Positions 51,824-61,000 of a stretch of DNA of 64,000 nt are shown here, in pieces (within the stretch, counting starts at the first letter, position 1; the number at the start of each line of letters is the position of its first letter). A program made the translations under genes and the position numbers. Under the pieces are notes generated by a model. The model was not told the DNA's origin. It saw only the letters and a list, made by a program, of their open reading frames with translations, and did not search any database. Location of the stretch: positions 1 to 64,000 of the forward strand of contig DHHM01000004.1 of assembly GCA_002403305.1 (NCBI GenBank), read 5' to 3'. Origin of the DNA: Bacteroidales bacterium UBA4772. GTDB lineage: Bacteria > Bacteroidota > Bacteroidia > Bacteroidales > VadinHA17.

Positions 51824-53455
51824 ATGAAAAAGACTCTTTTTGTTCTTTCAGCTCTGCTGGTGACCGGGACACTCCTTGCCGGGGGACTCGTCACCAACAC
51901 CAACCAGAGTGCCAAGTACATCAGGCTGCTCAGCCGTAACGCCTCAACCGACATCGATGCAGTCTATTATAACCCTGCCGGCCTTACCAGGCTTGCTCCC
52001 GGGTTTCACTTCGGGATCAACAACCAGACCATTGGCCAGCGCAGGTCGGTGATGACAACCTATCCCTACCTGCATGGAGCCCCCGACAGGGAGTTTGTCG
52101 GTACCGTCAGTGCACCCTTTTATCCGAACATCTATGCTGCCTACAATACCGGCAGAATGGCATTCTCACTCGGGTTCAATCCTGTCGGCGGCGGCGGCGG
52201 TGCCACCTATGACGAAGGGCTGGCGATGATTGAGATACCCATCTCCGATCTCGTGCCTCTGCTCGCGCCACAGGGAGCGCAGGACTACCGTCTGGAGACC
52301 AACTTCATAGGATCATCCATCTTCTACGGCTTCCAGGGCAACGTATCCTACAAGATAAATGACATCCTCTCCGTCTCTGCAGGGGCACGCTATGTGATGG
52401 CACGCAACACCTACGAAGGCAAGATGGAAAAAATAGAGCTCAACATGGGCGGCACATGGCTTCCGGCCAGCACGGTATTCACCAATGTGGCTACGCAGCT
52501 CGCCGGCATCGTGGCCATACCCTCGAATGTTCAGCCCATTATTGACGGCGGCGGTGGCGACTTCACCCTCGCCCAACTCGAAGGAGCAGGTTACATTGAC
52601 GCTGTTCAGAGAGCCGGAATTGAGGCCGGTCTTGCTGCCATAGGCGTCCCGTCCTCCAACATACCGGTAATGACACTCAACCAGATCAGCGGAACCATAA
52701 CAGGAGCCACGCCTGCACTCAACACACAGATTGCCTCTGCCACTGCCACTTCATCACTCATGCATGACCAGAAGGCCGATGTGCTTCAGACAGGATCGGG
52801 CATAACCCCCATCATCGGCGTCAACCTGACACTCGCAGACATCGTCAACATCGGTATCAAATATGAATTTGCCACCAAACTGAGGGTCATCAACGAGACC
52901 ACCTCCGACTTCACCACCGGCATCGATCCCTCAACGGGAGCCCCGATAACCATGTTCCCCGACGGCGCCGAGACCATCAATGACATGCCTGCCATGCTTG
53001 CCGTGGGAGTGGAAGTAAGGCCGATGGAAAGGTTCATGCTCACCGGCAGCGTCAACTACTATTTCGACAAGCCGATCGACTATGACGGCAGTGCCGACAG
53101 GGATGTCAACATGATCGACAAGAACTTCCTGGAATATGCCTTCGGCCTGGAATTCGGATTCACGAAGAACATCTTTGCCAGCGTTGCCTATTCCGGCACC
53201 AGCACCGGAGTTAACCTGAACTACCAGGATGAGCTCAGCTACAGCCTTAACACCAGCACCTTCGGCGGCGGACTGGGATTCCATATCACCCCGATGATCG
53301 ACCTGAACCTCGGCGGTATGTATACCATCTACCAGGAGGGAAGCAAGAACACCAGCCGTCCCATGACCGGTATGAGTTCCGTCAGCGTGCCCTTCACCGA
53401 GACTTACAACAAGAATAACTGGATTCTCGCCGTGGGCGTCGACCTTCATTTCTAA
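51824..53455 (+). CDS. OmpP1/FadL-family outer-membrane transport protein
   Basis: A 543-residue outer-membrane beta-barrel with signal peptide (cleavage near LLAGG). FadL-family features: a mature N-terminal NQSAKYIRLLSRNASTDIDAVYYNPAGLTRL (the NPAG/NPA segment of the N-terminal hatch), many alternating beta strands with aromatic girdle residues, and the C-terminal NNWILAVGVDLHF ending in Phe. FadL homologues carry hydrophobic compounds such as long-chain fatty acids across the outer membrane. A low-complexity Gly/Ala/Thr-rich stretch lies at about residues 230-320, unusual for the family and possibly an extracellular loop. It stands alone, with a terminator directly after it. Confidence 0.87.
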   Translation: MKKTLFVLSALLVTGTLLAGGLVTNTNQSAKYIRLLSRNASTDIDAVYYNPAGLTRLAPGFHFGINNQTIGQRRSVMTTYPYLHGAPDREFVGTVSAPFYPNIYAAYNTGRMAFSLGFNPVGGGGGATYDEGLAMIEIPISDLVPLLAPQGAQDYRLETNFIGSSIFYGFQGNVSYKINDILSVSAGARYVMARNTYEGKMEKIELNMGGTWLPASTVFTNVATQLAGIVAIPSNVQPIIDGGGGDFTLAQLEGAGYIDAVQRAGIEAGLAAIGVPSSNIPVMTLNQISGTITGATPALNTQIASATATSSLMHDQKADVLQTGSGITPIIGVNLTLADIVNIGIKYEFATKLRVINETTSDFTTGIDPSTGAPITMFPDGAETINDMPAMLAVGVEVRPMERFMLTGSVNYYFDKPIDYDGSADRDVNMIDKNFLEYAFGLEFGFTKNIFASVAYSGTSTGVNLNYQDELSYSLNTSTFGGGLGFHITPMIDLNLGGMYTIYQEGSKNTSRPMTGMSSVSVPFTETYNKNNWILAVGVDLHF

Positions 53456-53479
53456 GACTGACCAACCTATGAAAATCAG

Positions 53480-53512
53480 GAGGGTGTTCTGAACGACACC
53501 CTCTTTTTTTTT
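53480..53512 (+). terminator. Rho-independent terminator after the FadL-like gene
   Basis: GAGGGTGT (53480-53487), an eight-base loop, ACACCCTC (53496-53503), then nine T. It follows the FadL-like stop by 25 bases and ends that single-gene transcript. Confidence 0.88.
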
Positions 53513-53612
53513 GCCCCTTCAGAAAGCATCAAAAAACAGCGCGGGCAGATCATCCGCAACCCTTTGAAATCAATCTATAAATAATTAACATTGTGCCTGA
53601 TTTTTAAAAGAG

Positions 53613-54095
53613 ATGAAATACCTTACCGATAGACAGGCCATATGGCTTGTGCTGCTCAGACTTGTCATAGGGTGGCATTTTCTTTATGAAGGGTTGGTGA
53701 AAGTCATTGACGGCAACTGGTCTGCCAGAGCATACCTGTTTGATTCTCAGGGACCTTTCTCGGCCCTGTTTCATTCCATAGCCTCCAATGACCGGATACT
53801 GTCCGTTACCGATTTCCTGAATGAGTGGGGACTGCTGCTTATCGGACTGAGCCTGATACTAGGTATTCTGAGTCGCTGGGCTTCATATGCGGGGATGCTT
53901 ATGCTGCTCTTCTACTACCTGTCTCATCCCCCTTTTCCCGGTATAACATACTCGATGCCGGCAGAAGGAAATTATTTCATTATAGACAAGGTCGCCATTG
54001 AGTTTTTCGCCCTGGGTGTCCTCTCGCTGTTTCCCACGGAGCAGATAGCAGGGCTTGCACGATTTTTCAGAGGAAAGGATCAGAACCATGAATGA
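53613..54095 (+). CDS. DoxX-family membrane protein
   Basis: A 160-residue protein with four helices: about residues 8-28 (WLVLLRLVIGWHFLYEGLVKV, the DoxX start), 70-90 (GLLLIGLSLILGIL), 93-108 and 125-145. DoxX/TQO-type proteins are linked to quinone or thiosulfate chemistry in archaea, but most bacterial members have no known role. Its last eight bases overlap the start of the Gfo/Idh gene (ATGAATGA), so the two are translated together; the DoxX protein may be a membrane partner for that oxidoreductase. It starts 100 bases after the preceding terminator. Confidence 0.85.
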   Translation: MKYLTDRQAIWLVLLRLVIGWHFLYEGLVKVIDGNWSARAYLFDSQGPFSALFHSIASNDRILSVTDFLNEWGLLLIGLSLILGILSRWASYAGMLMLLFYYLSHPPFPGITYSMPAEGNYFIIDKVAIEFFALGVLSLFPTEQIAGLARFFRGKDQNHE

Positions 54096-55662
54096 AGAGA
54101 GAAAGAGCAAAGGGTCCGGCGGAAAGAAGATATCCAGGCGTGATGCATTGAAGGGACTGGCCACTGTTCCCGTTGCAGGGGCTGTAGCCTACGGTGCTAT
54201 CAGAAAATCTCACTATGAGCATAAAATCAACCGTCTCATATCGGACGAACTGGGTATGTCCCCGGCAGAGGCTGATTATATTCTTCCTCCTCCGGGCAGC
54301 AGGGAGATAAGGATCGGGATTATAGGGTTTGGCATACGGGGCAAACAGCTGGCGCAGTCTCTTGGATTCGTGCATCCCTCCCTGATAGATGACTGGAGAG
54401 CTGCTGCTGCCGCCGATGAGAATGACACCCGCTACAGTGATTTCATGGCGCAGCAGGCACTGAACGTGCGTATCACTGCCGTTTGCGATATCTTCGACAC
54501 CTATGGTGAGATGGCCCGCGTGGCGGCAGGCAACCTGAACCGTGAAGGTACCGGAGCCAGGATAGCTGACATGCCGCGACGCTACCTGGACTATCGCGAT
54601 CTGATCGCCTCACCAGACGTCGATGCGGTCATCGTCGCCACCCCTGATCACTGGCACGGACCCATGACCATTGAAGCAGCAAGGGCAGGGAAACATGTCT
54701 ACTGCGAAAAACCACTCACATGGACCGTCGAGGAGACCTATCAGGTAAGAAAAGCTGTCAGGGAATCCGGCATCGTCTTCCAGCTGGGTCATCAGGGACG
54801 TCAGACCGCATCATACATCAAAGCCCGGGAGGCCCTGCAGAAAAATATGCTCGGAAAGGTTACCCTGGTGGAGGTTACCACCAACCGCAATGACCCCAAC
54901 GGCGCATGGGTATACCCCATACATGAGAGTGCCAGTCCCGACACCATCGACTGGAAGCAGTTTATCGGACAGGCACCGTGGCACGACTTCAGCCTTGAGA
55001 GATTCTTCCGCTGGAGATGCTGGTGGGATTACAGCACGGGACTGTCGGGCGATCTGCTGACCCATGAATATGATGCCATCAACCAGATCATGCAACTGGG
55101 AATACCTCACTCAGCCATGTCCACTGGCGGGATCTATTATTTCAATGACGGGCGTACCGTACCCGATGTATTGACAACAGTGTTTGAGTTCCCTGACAGG
55201 AACATGTCGCTGCTATATTCTGCAACCCTGGCCAGCCAGATGTCCAGGGGTAAGCGGATAATGGGCCATGACGGTTACATGGAGATAGGTGACACCATCA
55301 CCATCTTTCCTGACGCAATGTCAACAAGATATGCTGAACGGATAGCCGAGAAGGTAATAGAGCCTGGCAAGCCTGTCTATTCCTACTTCCCCGGCAAGAA
55401 GAGCGTTGATGCGGTCTCATCTGCTACTGAAAGGTACTTTGCCGAGAGGGGACTGCTCTACACTTATCTGGGCGGCAGGAGGATAGACACCACTCACCTG
55501 CATATTAGGGAGTGGCTTGAGGCCATCAGGAACGGCACTCAGCCAGGCTGTGATATTGACCAGGGATTCCAGGAGGCCATGACCGCCCATATGGGTACAC
55601 TCTCATACAAGCACCATAAAAAGGTGTTCTGGGACGGGGAGAACGAAAAGATCATCGTATAG
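54088..55662 (+). CDS. Gfo/Idh/MocA-family oxidoreductase with Tat signal
   Basis: A 524-residue protein. The N-terminus holds a twin-arginine signal (ISRRDALKGLATVPVAGAVAYG), so it is probably exported folded with its NAD(P) cofactor. The Rossmann motif is IGIIGFGIRGKQLAQ, followed by a 90-residue insertion, the VDAVIVATPDHWHGPMTIEAARAGKHVYCEKPLTW motif with the catalytic Lys of the EKP element, and a C-terminal alpha/beta domain. Members act on sugars or inositols; the exported ones in Bacteroidota include glycosidase-like NAD enzymes. The start ATG at 54088 overlaps the DoxX stop; a frame back to 54055 has no family support. The gene stops with TAG, showing that TAG is a normal stop here. 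Confidence 0.88.
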   Translation: MNEERKSKGSGGKKISRRDALKGLATVPVAGAVAYGAIRKSHYEHKINRLISDELGMSPAEADYILPPPGSREIRIGIIGFGIRGKQLAQSLGFVHPSLIDDWRAAAAADENDTRYSDFMAQQALNVRITAVCDIFDTYGEMARVAAGNLNREGTGARIADMPRRYLDYRDLIASPDVDAVIVATPDHWHGPMTIEAARAGKHVYCEKPLTWTVEETYQVRKAVRESGIVFQLGHQGRQTASYIKAREALQKNMLGKVTLVEVTTNRNDPNGAWVYPIHESASPDTIDWKQFIGQAPWHDFSLERFFRWRCWWDYSTGLSGDLLTHEYDAINQIMQLGIPHSAMSTGGIYYFNDGRTVPDVLTTVFEFPDRNMSLLYSATLASQMSRGKRIMGHDGYMEIGDTITIFPDAMSTRYAERIAEKVIEPGKPVYSYFPGKKSVDAVSSATERYFAERGLLYTYLGGRRIDTTHLHIREWLEAIRNGTQPGCDIDQGFQEAMTAHMGTLSYKHHKKVFWDGENEKIIV

Positions 55663-55751
55663 ACCCTGACTTGTCAGATCAGGCAGCACTTCCTGACCGG
55701 CATCTCCGGCGCGATGTACAGCGTTCCGATACACTCAGGGTCGGTGAGGCA

Positions 55752-55816
55752 CGGCTTGCTCTGGCGGGGTTTGGTACCGGTGTGGTCCGTTGCGGGGCAG
55801 CCCGGCTCGCTCCGGC
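55752..55816. repeat. Imperfect GC-rich direct repeat
   Basis: CGGCTTGCTCTGGC (55752-55765) and CGGCTCGCTCCGGC (55803-55816) differ at two positions. They lie in the 160-base gap 55663-55822 between two convergent genes. No gene, hairpin with T-run or promoter is clear in that gap. Confidence 0.35.
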
Positions 55817-55822
55817 ACGGTG

Positions 55823-56506
55823 TCAGAACTCCACTCCCTGAACCCTCAGGCTCTCGAGGTAGAGATCCAGATCCGGTGCGCCGGAGGTAAGCATCATCTC
55901 ATACCACCGCCTTGCCGCCACCGCTCTGCCGCTGTTGCGATCCAGGGTGACAAGGGTGCTGAAGAGCGCCCCCTCAATGCCAATATTGAGGCTGTCAGAC
56001 TCCGTGAGCAACTGTTCAAAGATGCTGTATGCTGCAGCCTCCTCTCCCTTGTCAACCAATGCATAGGCCTCGTCAAGCTTTCTGTTGAGATCACTGTCAG
56101 TAACCACACCCCTGAATGAGAGACAGCCCTCCCCACACTCCTCTATGATGGAAAACCAGGGCAATACACCTGTATGTGGAAAGGTCATCGTAACCGTAAC
56201 CTTTTCTCCCGGCTTGCTGAAACGGTGGGTGGCCGGACAATAAGGCAGTCCCTTCAGGCCCGTGAGCCTCAGCCTCGTCCCGTCAGGCCTGACGATATAT
56301 GTGTTCCGGTCAATACAAAACCATGCATTATCGATCTCACTGGTGATGCTGACCTGCACCTCGGTACTGCCCGTATTGAAGTTTACCCTGACCAGCTCGG
56401 CGCTGCGCGGAGACTTGAGCCCGTAGTTGGGATTCAATATGGTCTGCGACGCCGCAGTGACCGTGAGAAGCGCAAGCGCAACAACAATAAGTATCTGTTT
56501 CATCAT
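55823..56506 (-). CDS. Exported protein of unknown function
   Basis: I do not recognise a family. The 227-residue protein has a signal peptide (cleavage near TAASQ, residue 21). Residues about 25-120 look like a beta-sandwich with conserved-looking Cys and Pro features (AWFCIDRNTYIVRPDG, LPYCPATHRFSKPGEKVTVTMTFP, EECGEGC), which may form disulphides. Residues about 135-215 are helical and resemble a TPR-type repeat (LDEAYALVDKGEEAAAYSIFEQLL, VAARRWYEMML). It is divergent from the PhoB/PhoR-like operon and shares the intergenic region that holds three Pho-box-like repeats, so phosphate control is possible. The second Met (56503) is an equal start candidate. Confidence 0.75.
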   Translation of the reverse strand: MMKQILIVVALALLTVTAASQTILNPNYGLKSPRSAELVRVNFNTGSTEVQVSITSEIDNAWFCIDRNTYIVRPDGTRLRLTGLKGLPYCPATHRFSKPGEKVTVTMTFPHTGVLPWFSIIEECGEGCLSFRGVVTDSDLNRKLDEAYALVDKGEEAAAYSIFEQLLTESDSLNIGIEGALFSTLVTLDRNSGRAVAARRWYEMMLTSGAPDLDLYLESLRVQGVEF

Positions 56507-56603
56507 TCGTGATCTGATTTAGTATCTGCAGTAAAGTTAATGATTTACAATGAATGAGGGTTGGAAACCTGCATAACCCGTATAATCCCGACAGGGTGTT
56601 TGG

Positions 56604-56633
56604 TTTGTAACATATTTGTAACAATTTTGTAAC
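56604..56633. promoter_or_regulatory. Three-copy Pho-box-like repeat
   Basis: TTTGTAAC occurs at 56604-56611, 56615-56622 and 56626-56633, an exact 11-base period. PhoB and PhoP boxes use the same period. The site lies about 108 bases before the response-regulator gene and about 98 bases before the divergent unknown gene. Two copies with the same period occur before the PiT gene (7662-7679). A weak -7-like GAAATTTG lies at 56655-56662. Confidence 0.6.
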
Positions 56634-56741
56634 CTGAATGTGATCTATGCCGGCGAAATTTGCCCTCTTGAATTACCTGACTCTATACTGGTCAGATAAG
56701 AAGGCCTGCAGGGATCTGAAAAATGTTCTGAAAATCACATT

Positions 56742-57422
56742 ATGACGAACGGTAAAAAAAGAATACTTGCTGTGGATGATGAGGAGGATATCCTCGAAAT
56801 ACTGGCATTCAACCTCACCGGCGAAGGCTATGAGGTAGATACTTGCATCTCCGCCGAGGAGGCTCTCCGGAAAAATCTCTCCGGCTATGACCTCTTTCTC
56901 CTTGACGTGATGATGGGTCCGATATCCGGCTTCAGGCTGGCGGAGAAGATCAGGAAGGAGTTGGCACTCACCACCCCCGTCATTTTTCTTACGGCCAGGG
57001 ATTCGGAAAACGACAGGATCACGGGGTTCAACCTGGGAGCCGACGACTATCTTGCCAAACCGTTCAGCATCAGGGAACTGAGCGCCAGGGTGAAGGCCAT
57101 CCTCCGCAGGTCGTCACCCGAACAGGTGACTATTGAGACCGTAGCCGGGGACTTCACCGTTGATACGGCCGACAAACTGATATTCTCTGAAGGGAAACCT
57201 ATAGAGCTTACCAGGAAAGAGTATGAGATTCTTGCCCTCTTCATCTGCAATGCCGGAAAAATATTTTCAAGGAATGATATTCTTTCAAAGGTGTGGGGCG
57301 ATGAGGTGATCGTCACCGACCGTACTGTAGATGTCACAATAGCCCGCATCAGGAAAAAGATGGGAGAAAAGGGCAACATGATAAAAAACAAATCGGGATA
57401 CGGTTACTATTTCGGTGACTGA
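56742..57422 (+). CDS. OmpR/PhoB-family response regulator
   Basis: A 226-residue regulator. The receiver domain has the acidic pocket (AVDDEED), phospho-acceptor Asp55 in FLLDVMM, Thr84 in FLTARD and Lys106 in YLAKPFS. The C-terminal winged helix of the OmpR type follows: IELTRKEYEILALFICNAGKIFSRNDILSKVWGDEVIVTDRTVDVTIARIRKKMG, ending KSGYGYYFGD. It is encoded 12 bases before a PhoR-like kinase and probably receives phosphate from it. The Pho-box-like repeat in its own promoter region and at the PiT gene suggests that it is the PhoB of this organism; the stimulus is inferred. Confidence 0.92.
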   Translation: MTNGKKRILAVDDEEDILEILAFNLTGEGYEVDTCISAEEALRKNLSGYDLFLLDVMMGPISGFRLAEKIRKELALTTPVIFLTARDSENDRITGFNLGADDYLAKPFSIRELSARVKAILRRSSPEQVTIETVAGDFTVDTADKLIFSEGKPIELTRKEYEILALFICNAGKIFSRNDILSKVWGDEVIVTDRTVDVTIARIRKKMGEKGNMIKNKSGYGYYFGD

Positions 57423-57434
57423 AGAGAAAACCGC

Positions 57435-59195
57435 ATGAGAGAGAGCAAGAGTTACAGACACCGGCTGTTCCTGTACTATTTCAGTATCTTCCTGCTGTTT
57501 ACCGTCGCTGTCCTCGCCTTTCAGTACTACCGCGAAAAGAAGATCAGGATCGATGCTCTCGACAACCGGCTGAATGACATGGCCCAGCTTGTCGACAATT
57601 ATGTTAGGGCCCGTTCGCTTACAGAGACCGGTGATTTCATGCTGGTAGACTCCATCCTCAACCTCATACCCATTCCTGACCTTCGCATAACAGTGATTGC
57701 CGTTGACGGCAGGGTGCTGTACGACAGCTCAGTGGAGGACTGGTCAGGCATGGACAACCACCTGGGAAGGCCCGAGGTAAGCAAGTCGCTCAATGCACCC
57801 TACGCAACTGTCATCCGGAAATCTGATTCAACCGGCAAGAACTACTACTACCTTTCAAGATACTACGGTGACTATTATATCAGGCTTGCCGAGGAGTACA
57901 ACCTCCGTATCCAAGGGTTCCTTAAGCTTGAGACAGGCTTTCTGCCCTTCATTATCGTGATCTTCGTGGCTATATGGGCTCTCCTGCTGCTGGTCACGGG
58001 TCGGATGAGCAGGGGTATCACCATGCTGCGCGACTTCGCCGCCAGGGTGAGGCGGGGCGAAGGCAATGACCCCACCGTCGTTTTCCCGAAGAACGAGATA
58101 GGCGAGACCGGCAAGGAGATAGTCAGGATATACAACAACCTGGCAAGAAATACTTCAGAGCTTGAGCTGCAGAAGGAGAAGCTCTTCAGGCATCTTGACG
58201 TGCTGAACGAAGGCGTGGCTTTCTTCTCCGCCGACAGGAAACTGACTCTCTCCAACAGCCACTTCATGGAGTTTCTCAATGCCGTCACAGGCGATGAGTC
58301 GATCCAGCCTGAGGCCTTCCTTGACCATCCCCTTTTTGAAGGCATACGCTCATTCATTGAGGAGCATCAGCGGGATGCCGCAAAGAGGTCTGACACGCCC
58401 TCAACAGAGCAACGCATTGAGAAGTCCGGGCGGTATTTCGGTATCAGGTGCATACTTTTCCACGATGACAGCTTCGAGATACTGCTGACAGACATCACCC
58501 GCACCGAGCACAGCAAGACCATGAGGCAGCAGATGACATCCAACATAGCCCATGAGCTCAAGACCCCCATCTCCTCCGTCAGGGGTTACCTTGAGACATT
58601 GATGGTCAATGATGACCTGAGTGAAGAGAAGAAGAGGTATTTTCTTGAGAAGGCAATGGCACAGTCGACACGCCTCACAGACCTCATAACTGACATAGTC
58701 ACTCTCAACAAGCTTGACGAGACAGGCGGCAGCTTCACCTTTGAGAAGGTTGACCTGGCAGAAGTGCTGAAAGATGTGCACGACATCCTTCTTACGGCCA
58801 TCAATAAGAAGAATATCACCGTCGAGATTGACATCCCCTCCGGCACTGTCATCACCGCCAACAGGTCATTAATCGTCTCCGTCTTCCAGAACCTGATGGA
58901 GAACGCCGTCTCCTATGCCGGTGAGAACATCACCATCACTGTCAGGAGTATCAGCTCAGACCCGGGTTACCGCACCATCTCCTTTGCTGACAACGGTATC
59001 GGCATACCCCCGGAGCATCAGCCAAGGATCTTCGAGAGGTTTTACAGGATCGACGACGGGCGCTCGCGTAAAAGCGGCGGCACGGGGCTGGGACTTTCAA
59101 TAGTAAAGAACGCCGTGCTGCTGCACAGGGGAGAGATATCTGTCAGAACGCGCTCCGGCGGAGGCACCGAGTTCATCATAACCCTGCCGGAATAG
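57435..59195 (+). CDS. PhoR-like membrane sensor histidine kinase
   Basis: A 586-residue kinase. Two transmembrane helices (about residues 10-31 and 165-187) flank a periplasmic sensor of about 130 residues. A HAMP-like linker (about 188-240), a PAS-like region (about 250-360), the HisKA helix pair with His373 in SNIAHELKTPISSVRGYLETL, and the ATPase domain with N box (VFQNLMENAVSYA), G1 (FADNGIGIP) and G2 (GGTGLGLSIVKN) follow. The order matches PhoR and related kinases. The large periplasmic sensor differs from E. coli PhoR, which has none, but resembles Gram-positive PhoR. It ends with TAG. Confidence 0.92.
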   Translation: MRESKSYRHRLFLYYFSIFLLFTVAVLAFQYYREKKIRIDALDNRLNDMAQLVDNYVRARSLTETGDFMLVDSILNLIPIPDLRITVIAVDGRVLYDSSVEDWSGMDNHLGRPEVSKSLNAPYATVIRKSDSTGKNYYYLSRYYGDYYIRLAEEYNLRIQGFLKLETGFLPFIIVIFVAIWALLLLVTGRMSRGITMLRDFAARVRRGEGNDPTVVFPKNEIGETGKEIVRIYNNLARNTSELELQKEKLFRHLDVLNEGVAFFSADRKLTLSNSHFMEFLNAVTGDESIQPEAFLDHPLFEGIRSFIEEHQRDAAKRSDTPSTEQRIEKSGRYFGIRCILFHDDSFEILLTDITRTEHSKTMRQQMTSNIAHELKTPISSVRGYLETLMVNDDLSEEKKRYFLEKAMAQSTRLTDLITDIVTLNKLDETGGSFTFEKVDLAEVLKDVHDILLTAINKKNITVEIDIPSGTVITANRSLIVSVFQNLMENAVSYAGENITITVRSISSDPGYRTISFADNGIGIPPEHQPRIFERFYRIDDGRSRKSGGTGLGLSIVKNAVLLHRGEISVRTRSGGGTEFIITLPE

Positions 59196-59414
59196 CGATT
59201 CATCCCATCCGCGGACCGGGAGTGCTTTTGGCCGTGCCACTGTTGCTAAACCAGAGCAGCTACAAGGCAAATCACCTACAGGGGGATCCGTTATTTCGTA
59301 TTTGTTCCGAACCTGAAAACCTGGCCGGCACATGGTAAAGGCGTTCACCAGCGGAAATTCAGCATAATGGATGTTAAACATATTTTCACTCCCCGTAATC
59401 CAACCGGAAATAGC

Positions 59415-59422
59415 TATTTTTG
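59415..59422 (+). promoter_or_regulatory. Candidate -7 promoter element for the alpha/beta hydrolase gene
   Basis: TATTTTTG matches TAnnTTTG exactly and lies 34 bases before the chosen ATG at 59456, leaving a leader of about 27 bases. The rest of the 260-base gap from 59196 shows no gene. Confidence 0.45.
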
Positions 59423-59455
59423 AGATTGCACTGAAATTACAAATATTTGCTCCCG

Positions 59456-60877
59456 ATGAAAAGATCAATAGTTTTTTTACTTGTACTTGCTTTTGCTGCC
59501 ACAGCAGCTGTCAGCCAGAGATCACTGAAAGATATCGAAGGCACCTGGGTGGGCACACTCAGCATTCCTGCCGGCGACCTGCGGCTGGTGTTCCACTTCG
59601 AGATGACCGCAGCAGACACAATCAAGGGCACACTTGACTCACCCGACCAGGGGGCAATGGGAATCCCCATGGGCAGGGTCGCCTTCGAAGATGACACTCT
59701 CATTGCCCGGGCCCCATTGATAAGAGGCGAATACAGGGGGCTGCCTGTGGGCGACACTCTTCTCACCGGCAGACTGATACAGATGGGAGTCAGCATAGAC
59801 CTCGACCTTAAAAATGAGGCAGCACCTGTGGTTGAGTACAACCGCCCCCAGACACCCGAGCCCCCCTATCCGTATAAGGAGGAGGAGGTCACCTTCCTTA
59901 ACCCCGTCGAAAACTTCGACCTGGCAGGCACACTGACACTGCCGGAGGGCGAAGGCCCCTTCCCTGCCGTGGTGCTTATCACTGGCTCTGGCGCTCAGGA
60001 CCGTGATGAGAGCATCTTCTACCACAAACCGTTCCATGTCATCGCCGACCACCTGACGCGCAACGGTATCGCCGTGCTCAGGTATGATGACAGGGGCATC
60101 GGCAAATCAAAGGGGAGGATGAACAATGCAACCACAATGACGCTCGCCGATGATGCCGGGGCAGCAGTGACATACCTGTTGCAGCGCCCGGAGATCGACC
60201 ACGGGAAGACAGGTCTGGCAGGACACAGCGAAGGGGGAATGATAGCCCCGATAGTGGCATCACGCAACAACAACATTGCCTTTATTGTATCACTGGCAGG
60301 ACCCGGGGTACGCGGATCCGAGATTATGCTGCAGCAGGCACGTGACATCTATGCGGCCTCAGGCATGGACGAAGCTGAGATTGAAGAGACGGTTGCCGTC
60401 AACAGCCATCTTTTCAAGATGGCCGTGGAGGAACCCGACCAGCGCCAGTTTGCTAAGGATGCCATGGCGTGGTACGGCAGTGAACTCGATAAACAGGGAC
60501 TAAGTGGTGACCAGCGCAAGGAGAAGATGGCAGCCTTCACGCAGGGACTGACCTCTGTCAACAATCCATGGATGAGATACTTCATTGAGGCCGACCCGGC
60601 GCCGTTCTGGGCACAGGTCAGATGCCCGGTGCTGGCTCTCAACGGGGAGAAGGATCTTCAGGTAAACCATGAGCAGAACCTGCCGGCAATAAAGAAGGCC
60701 CTGAAAAAGGGCGGCAACAGAAAGGTCAAGACAGTAGCCATGCCAGATCTCAACCATCTTTTCCAGCATGCTGAGACAGGCTCACCTGAGGAGTATATCA
60801 AGATCGAAGAGACCTTTGCCCCTGAGGCGCTGGAGATAATGACCGCGTGGATCAAAAAGACGATGAAGATGAAATGA
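59456..60877 (+). CDS. Exported alpha/beta-hydrolase (esterase/peptidase-like)
   Basis: A 473-residue protein with a signal peptide (cleavage near AVSQ, residue 20). Residues about 20-130 form an N-terminal beta domain (IEGTWVGTLSIPAGDLRLVFHFE) often seen in Bacteroidota esterases. The hydrolase core begins near residue 155: VVLITGSGAQDRDE (oxyanion loop), VLRYDDRGIGKSKG, the nucleophile elbow GLAGHSEGGMIAP, the Asp-containing VLALNGEKDLQV, and the catalytic His in PDLNHLFQHA. The substrate is unknown. ATG 59456 is chosen over an in-frame TTG at 59447. The gene ends at a short tandem repeat. Confidence 0.88.
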   Translation: MKRSIVFLLVLAFAATAAVSQRSLKDIEGTWVGTLSIPAGDLRLVFHFEMTAADTIKGTLDSPDQGAMGIPMGRVAFEDDTLIARAPLIRGEYRGLPVGDTLLTGRLIQMGVSIDLDLKNEAAPVVEYNRPQTPEPPYPYKEEEVTFLNPVENFDLAGTLTLPEGEGPFPAVVLITGSGAQDRDESIFYHKPFHVIADHLTRNGIAVLRYDDRGIGKSKGRMNNATTMTLADDAGAAVTYLLQRPEIDHGKTGLAGHSEGGMIAPIVASRNNNIAFIVSLAGPGVRGSEIMLQQARDIYAASGMDEAEIEETVAVNSHLFKMAVEEPDQRQFAKDAMAWYGSELDKQGLSGDQRKEKMAAFTQGLTSVNNPWMRYFIEADPAPFWAQVRCPVLALNGEKDLQVNHEQNLPAIKKALKKGGNRKVKTVAMPDLNHLFQHAETGSPEEYIKIEETFAPEALEIMTAWIKKTMKMK

Positions 60878-60930
60878 GTCGAAAGTCCTTAAAGTCGAAT
60901 GTCCTTAAAGTCGGAAGTCCTTAAAGTCGG
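60878..60930. repeat. Three tandem 16-base repeats
   Basis: Units GTCGAAAGTCCTTAAA (60878-60893), GTCGAATGTCCTTAAA (60894-60909) and GTCGGAAGTCCTTAAA (60910-60925), followed by a partial GTCGG. The array begins directly after the hydrolase stop codon. Units differ at one or two positions. Confidence 0.9.
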
Positions 60931-60962
60931 TTATTTTATTAACCTATGTTACTTGTAATCAA

Positions 60963-60996
60963 ATTCTTAATTCTTAATTCTTAATTCCTAATTCCC
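60963..60996. repeat. Heptamer tandem repeat ATTCTTA
   Basis: Three exact ATTCTTA units (60963-60983), one ATTCCTA and a partial ATTCCC. It lies just before the convergent Nudix stop, 32 bases after the 16-base repeats. Confidence 0.85.
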
Positions 60997-61000
60997 TTCA

